Shown in pieces: positions 61,937-64,000 of a stretch of DNA of 64,000 nucleotides; the first letter of the stretch is position 1; every line of letters starts with the position of its first letter. The notes beneath the pieces were generated by a model. It was not told the origin of the DNA. It made no database searches and saw only the letters and a list, made by a program, of their open reading frames with translations. Origin of the DNA: Anaeromassilibacillus sp. An250 (GTDB lineage: Bacteria > Bacillota > Clostridia > Oscillospirales > Acutalibacteraceae); the NCBI RefSeq assembly GCF_002159845.1, contig NZ_NFJK01000001.1, positions 1 through 64,000 on the forward strand, given 5' to 3'. The translations under genes were made by a program, and so were the position numbers.

Positions 61937-62008
61937 TCCCGTTTGCGTCTGGATTACAGCCGGAGCGCAACCGCGATACGGACTTGATCTCTCTGTAGGA
62001 GGATTCTT

Positions 62009-63199
62009 ATGAACAATCTCAACCAAACCCCAAATGCGAACCGGCTGCACATCGCCATCTATGGCAGAAGGAACAGCGGGAAATCCTCGTTGATTAACGC
62101 ACTCACCAACCAGCAGGTGGCGTTGGTATCGGACATCGCCGGCACAACGGCCGACCCGGTCTACAAGGCGATGGAGGTCCGCGGGTTGGGAGCCTGCGTA
62201 TTTATCGACACCGCCGGTTTTGACGATGAAGGCGCGCTGGGAGAACTGCGCATGCAGAAGACGCGCGAAACGCTTCCCAAAGCCGATATTGCCATTATGC
62301 TATTCAGCGACACAGATTTTTCCTTGGAAAAGTCCTGGCTGGAAGCGCTCAAAAGCAGCGGCGTCCCGGTGATCGCCGTGGTCAACAAGAGCGATTTACA
62401 GGACCCCGCTCCGCTGATGGAGCGCATCCGGACCGAACTCTCCCTCTCCCCCTTGGCGGTGAGCGCCGTGGACCGCACGGGGATCCCTGCACTGCTGGCG
62501 GAATTGACGCGCGCGCTGCCGGAGGGATATGGTGCGGAGAGCATTACCGGACGCCTGGTAAAGGACGGCGACGTGGTGATGCTGGTGATGCCCCAGGACA
62601 GCGAAGCCCCCAAAGGGCGGCTGATCCTCCCACAGGTGCAGACCATCCGCGACCTGCTGGACAACCGCTGTATCTCCATCAACGTGACGCCGGACACGAT
62701 GGAGGGCGCACTGGCCGCGCTGAAAGCGCCGCCAGATCTCATCATCACCGATTCCCAGGCCTTCAAAACGGTCTATGAGAAGGCGCCTAAGGAGAGCAAA
62801 TTGACCTCCTTTTCCGTGCTATTTGCCGCCTACAAGGGCGATTTAGATGCCTATGTGCGCGGGGCGCAAGCCGTGGAACGGCTGAACAGCCAATCCCATG
62901 TGCTCATCGCGGAAGCGTGTACCCATGCCCCTTTGAGTGAGGATATCGGGCGTGTGAAGATTCCCAATCTTCTTCGCAAAAAGTATGGAAAGGATATGGA
63001 CATTCAGGTGGTGAGCGGCGCGGATTTCCCGGACGACCTCACCCCCTACGATCTGATTGTCCATTGCGGCGGCTGTATGTTCAACCGCAAATATTTGCTC
63101 TCGCGCATTGCGCGTGCAGAGGAAGCGCAGGTCCCCATCACCAATTATGGCGTCCTTCTGGCCAAACTAAACGGCATCCTTGATTCCATCACACTGTGA
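62009..63199 (+). CDS. hydF: [FeFe]-hydrogenase maturase HydF (GTPase scaffold)
   Basis: 396 residues. GTPase G1 GRRNSGKSSLI, G3 DTAGFDDEG, G4 NKSD; the C-terminal cluster-binding domain has EACTHAPLSEDIGRVKIPNL and HCGGCMFNRKYLLSRI with the three cysteine ligands. Assembles the diiron subcluster and delivers it to HydA, which is not in the window. Terminated by the hairpin at 63215. Confidence 0.97.
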   Translation: MNNLNQTPNANRLHIAIYGRRNSGKSSLINALTNQQVALVSDIAGTTADPVYKAMEVRGLGACVFIDTAGFDDEGALGELRMQKTRETLPKADIAIMLFSDTDFSLEKSWLEALKSSGVPVIAVVNKSDLQDPAPLMERIRTELSLSPLAVSAVDRTGIPALLAELTRALPEGYGAESITGRLVKDGDVVMLVMPQDSEAPKGRLILPQVQTIRDLLDNRCISINVTPDTMEGALAALKAPPDLIITDSQAFKTVYEKAPKESKLTSFSVLFAAYKGDLDAYVRGAQAVERLNSQSHVLIAEACTHAPLSEDIGRVKIPNLLRKKYGKDMDIQVVSGADFPDDLTPYDLIVHCGGCMFNRKYLLSRIARAEEAQVPITNYGVLLAKLNGILDSITL

Positions 63200-63214
63200 T
63201 TTCCATACACCCAA

Positions 63215-63257
63215 AGAGAAGGAGCTCCATTTCATAGAGAAATGGAGCTCCTTCTCT
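63215..63257. terminator. Long intrinsic terminator after hydF
   Basis: Perfect 19-base stem (agagaaggagctccatttc and complement) with a 5-base loop, then ttt. Confidence 0.9.
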
Positions 63258-63262
63258 TTCCC

Positions 63263-63301
63263 ATCAACCCCCTGTGTTCAGATGGAACCCAGGGGGTTGA
63301 T
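63263..63301. terminator. Second hairpin between convergent genes
   Basis: 11-base stem atcaaccccct / agggggttgat. It follows the hydF terminator by 5 bases and probably serves the minus-strand aminopeptidase gene. Confidence 0.65.
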
Positions 63302-63364
63302 CTATTTAGAGCTTAGCGTTCACCTAAACCCTTTTAAAAACCGGGCAGCGCAACGGCCCTTTCC

Positions 63365-64000
63365 TTACACTTTAGACTCGAAGAACGCCTTAATCCCTTT
63401 GTAGGTCATATAGATGTCCGTCTTCGAGACAATTTCAAACGGCGAGTGCATGGAAAGCACCGGTACGCCGACGTCGAGCACATCCACATTCAGGTTGGCA
63501 ATGAACATAGCGACCGTTCCGCCGCCACCGCCATCGACCTTGCCCAGCTCGCCGATCTGCCAAAGCACATCGTTCTCTTCGAAAAGGCTACGGATCTCTG
63601 CAACAAACTCCGCCGAAGCCTCCGAAGTGCCGCTCTTCCCGCGGGAACCGGTGTATTTGCTCATTCCAATGCCGTTGTTCAGGAAAGTAGAATTGGTCTT
63701 CTCATAAGCGCTTGCATAGGTGGGATCGTACGCCGCTGTGACGTCTGCGGAAAGGCACTTGGACTTGCTGAGTACATGACGCGGCTCCAAGCCCTCCGCC
63801 TGGGCCAGATCTGCGATGAAGTACCGCATAAACTCGGAATTCAGGCCCGTGTTTCCGTCGCTGCCAATCTCCTCACGGTCCGCGAGAACCGTGATAATGG
63901 TGTGCTGCGGATTCTTGGCGTTCAGCACCGCCATCAGGGACGGGTACGCGCAGACACGGTCATCTTGGCCGTATCCGCCGACCATACTGCGGTCAAAACC
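63365..64000 (-). CDS. M18-family aminopeptidase, 5' part cut by window edge
   Basis: The C-terminal 211 residues are inside the window and the frame stays open to base 64000. FDRSMVGGYGQDDRVCAYPS, VLADREEIGSDGNTG (Glu metal/base region), SADVTAAYDPTYASAYEKTN, and LSMHSPFEIVSKTDIYMTYK (His metal ligand) are M18 signatures. Dinuclear zinc aminopeptidase, cytoplasmic, for peptide turnover. Confidence 0.93.
   Translation of the reverse strand, partial: GFDRSMVGGYGQDDRVCAYPSLMAVLNAKNPQHTIITVLADREEIGSDGNTGLNSEFMRYFIADLAQAEGLEPRHVLSKSKCLSADVTAAYDPTYASAYEKTNSTFLNNGIGMSKYTGSRGKSGTSEASAEFVAEIRSLFEENDVLWQIGELGKVDGGGGGTVAMFIANLNVDVLDVGVPVLSMHSPFEIVSKTDIYMTYKGIKAFFESKV

Noticed and set aside
61148-62050. 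300-codon minus-strand frame opposite hydG
   Set aside because: Shadow; hydG is complete on the plus strand.
1-64000. CRISPR array
   Set aside because: No regularly spaced direct repeats and no cas genes were seen anywhere in the window.

Overview
The window looks like a chromosome segment of an anaerobic, spore-forming Clostridia species, probably of the Oscillospiraceae/Ruminococcaceae type. The evidence is the spoIVB-spo0A pair, an [FeFe]-hydrogenase maturation operon, spermidine synthesis through carboxyspermidine, and a dockerin-bearing glycoside hydrolase. The exact genus cannot be read from the sequence.

Region 1 (about 1-21.3 kb) is an accessory region built on a decayed mobile element. 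It holds an IS110-family transposase, an orphan ParB, a truncated RepA_N replication protein, a Cys-rich VLP protein, two XRE regulators and a large serine recombinase at the right end. Two defence-type blocks lie inside it. The first (4.5-8.0 kb, visibly AT-rich) is a tightly overlapping five-gene operon: a small protein, a P-loop (deoxy)nucleotide kinase-like protein, a nucleoside 2-deoxyribosyltransferase-like protein, a deoxynucleoside kinase, and a large protein ending in a CAP12/Pycsar-type TIR domain. I regard this as the best candidate for an undescribed anti-phage system: a deoxynucleotide-handling module wired to a probable NAD-cleaving effector. The second (8.4-16.5 kb, minus strand) is a HAD hydrolase, an ApeA-like HEPN protein and a complete type I restriction-modification operon (hsdS, hsdM, a PD-(D/E)XK-like gene, hsdR) with an XRE gene in front. 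A 3' fragment of tRNA-Ala(GGC) sits between the blocks and marks a probable old integration site.

Region 2 (21.7-28.7 kb) is an unusual run of secreted lipoprotein esterases and flavodoxin-like proteins, including one lipoprotein that joins both folds, a frameshifted MATE transporter and a truncated flavodoxin. A fragment of an OmpR-type response regulator lies just after it.

Region 3 (29.5-41.4 kb) returns to ordinary chromosome: an XRE/DUF6514 pair, endonuclease IV, tRNA-Leu(UAA), a Gx transporter with a NusG-II partner, and a six-gene polyamine operon (arginine decarboxylase, spermidine synthase, carboxyspermidine dehydrogenase and decarboxylase, agmatine deiminase, N-carbamoylputrescine amidase), followed by a PepSY lipoprotein.

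Region 4 (42-64 kb) holds a 2077-residue secreted GH3 enzyme with reversed domain order and a dockerin, a thioesterase, spo0A and spoIVB, an aldose epimerase, the polyamine ABC transporter potABCD (potB frameshifted in a homopolymer), tRNA-Pro and tRNA-Gln, an HD-domain protein, dtd, the TM1266-hydE-hydG-hydF operon behind a structured leader with a terminator, and the start-truncated end of an M18 aminopeptidase. Polyamine synthesis and polyamine uptake are thus encoded within 25 kb of each other.
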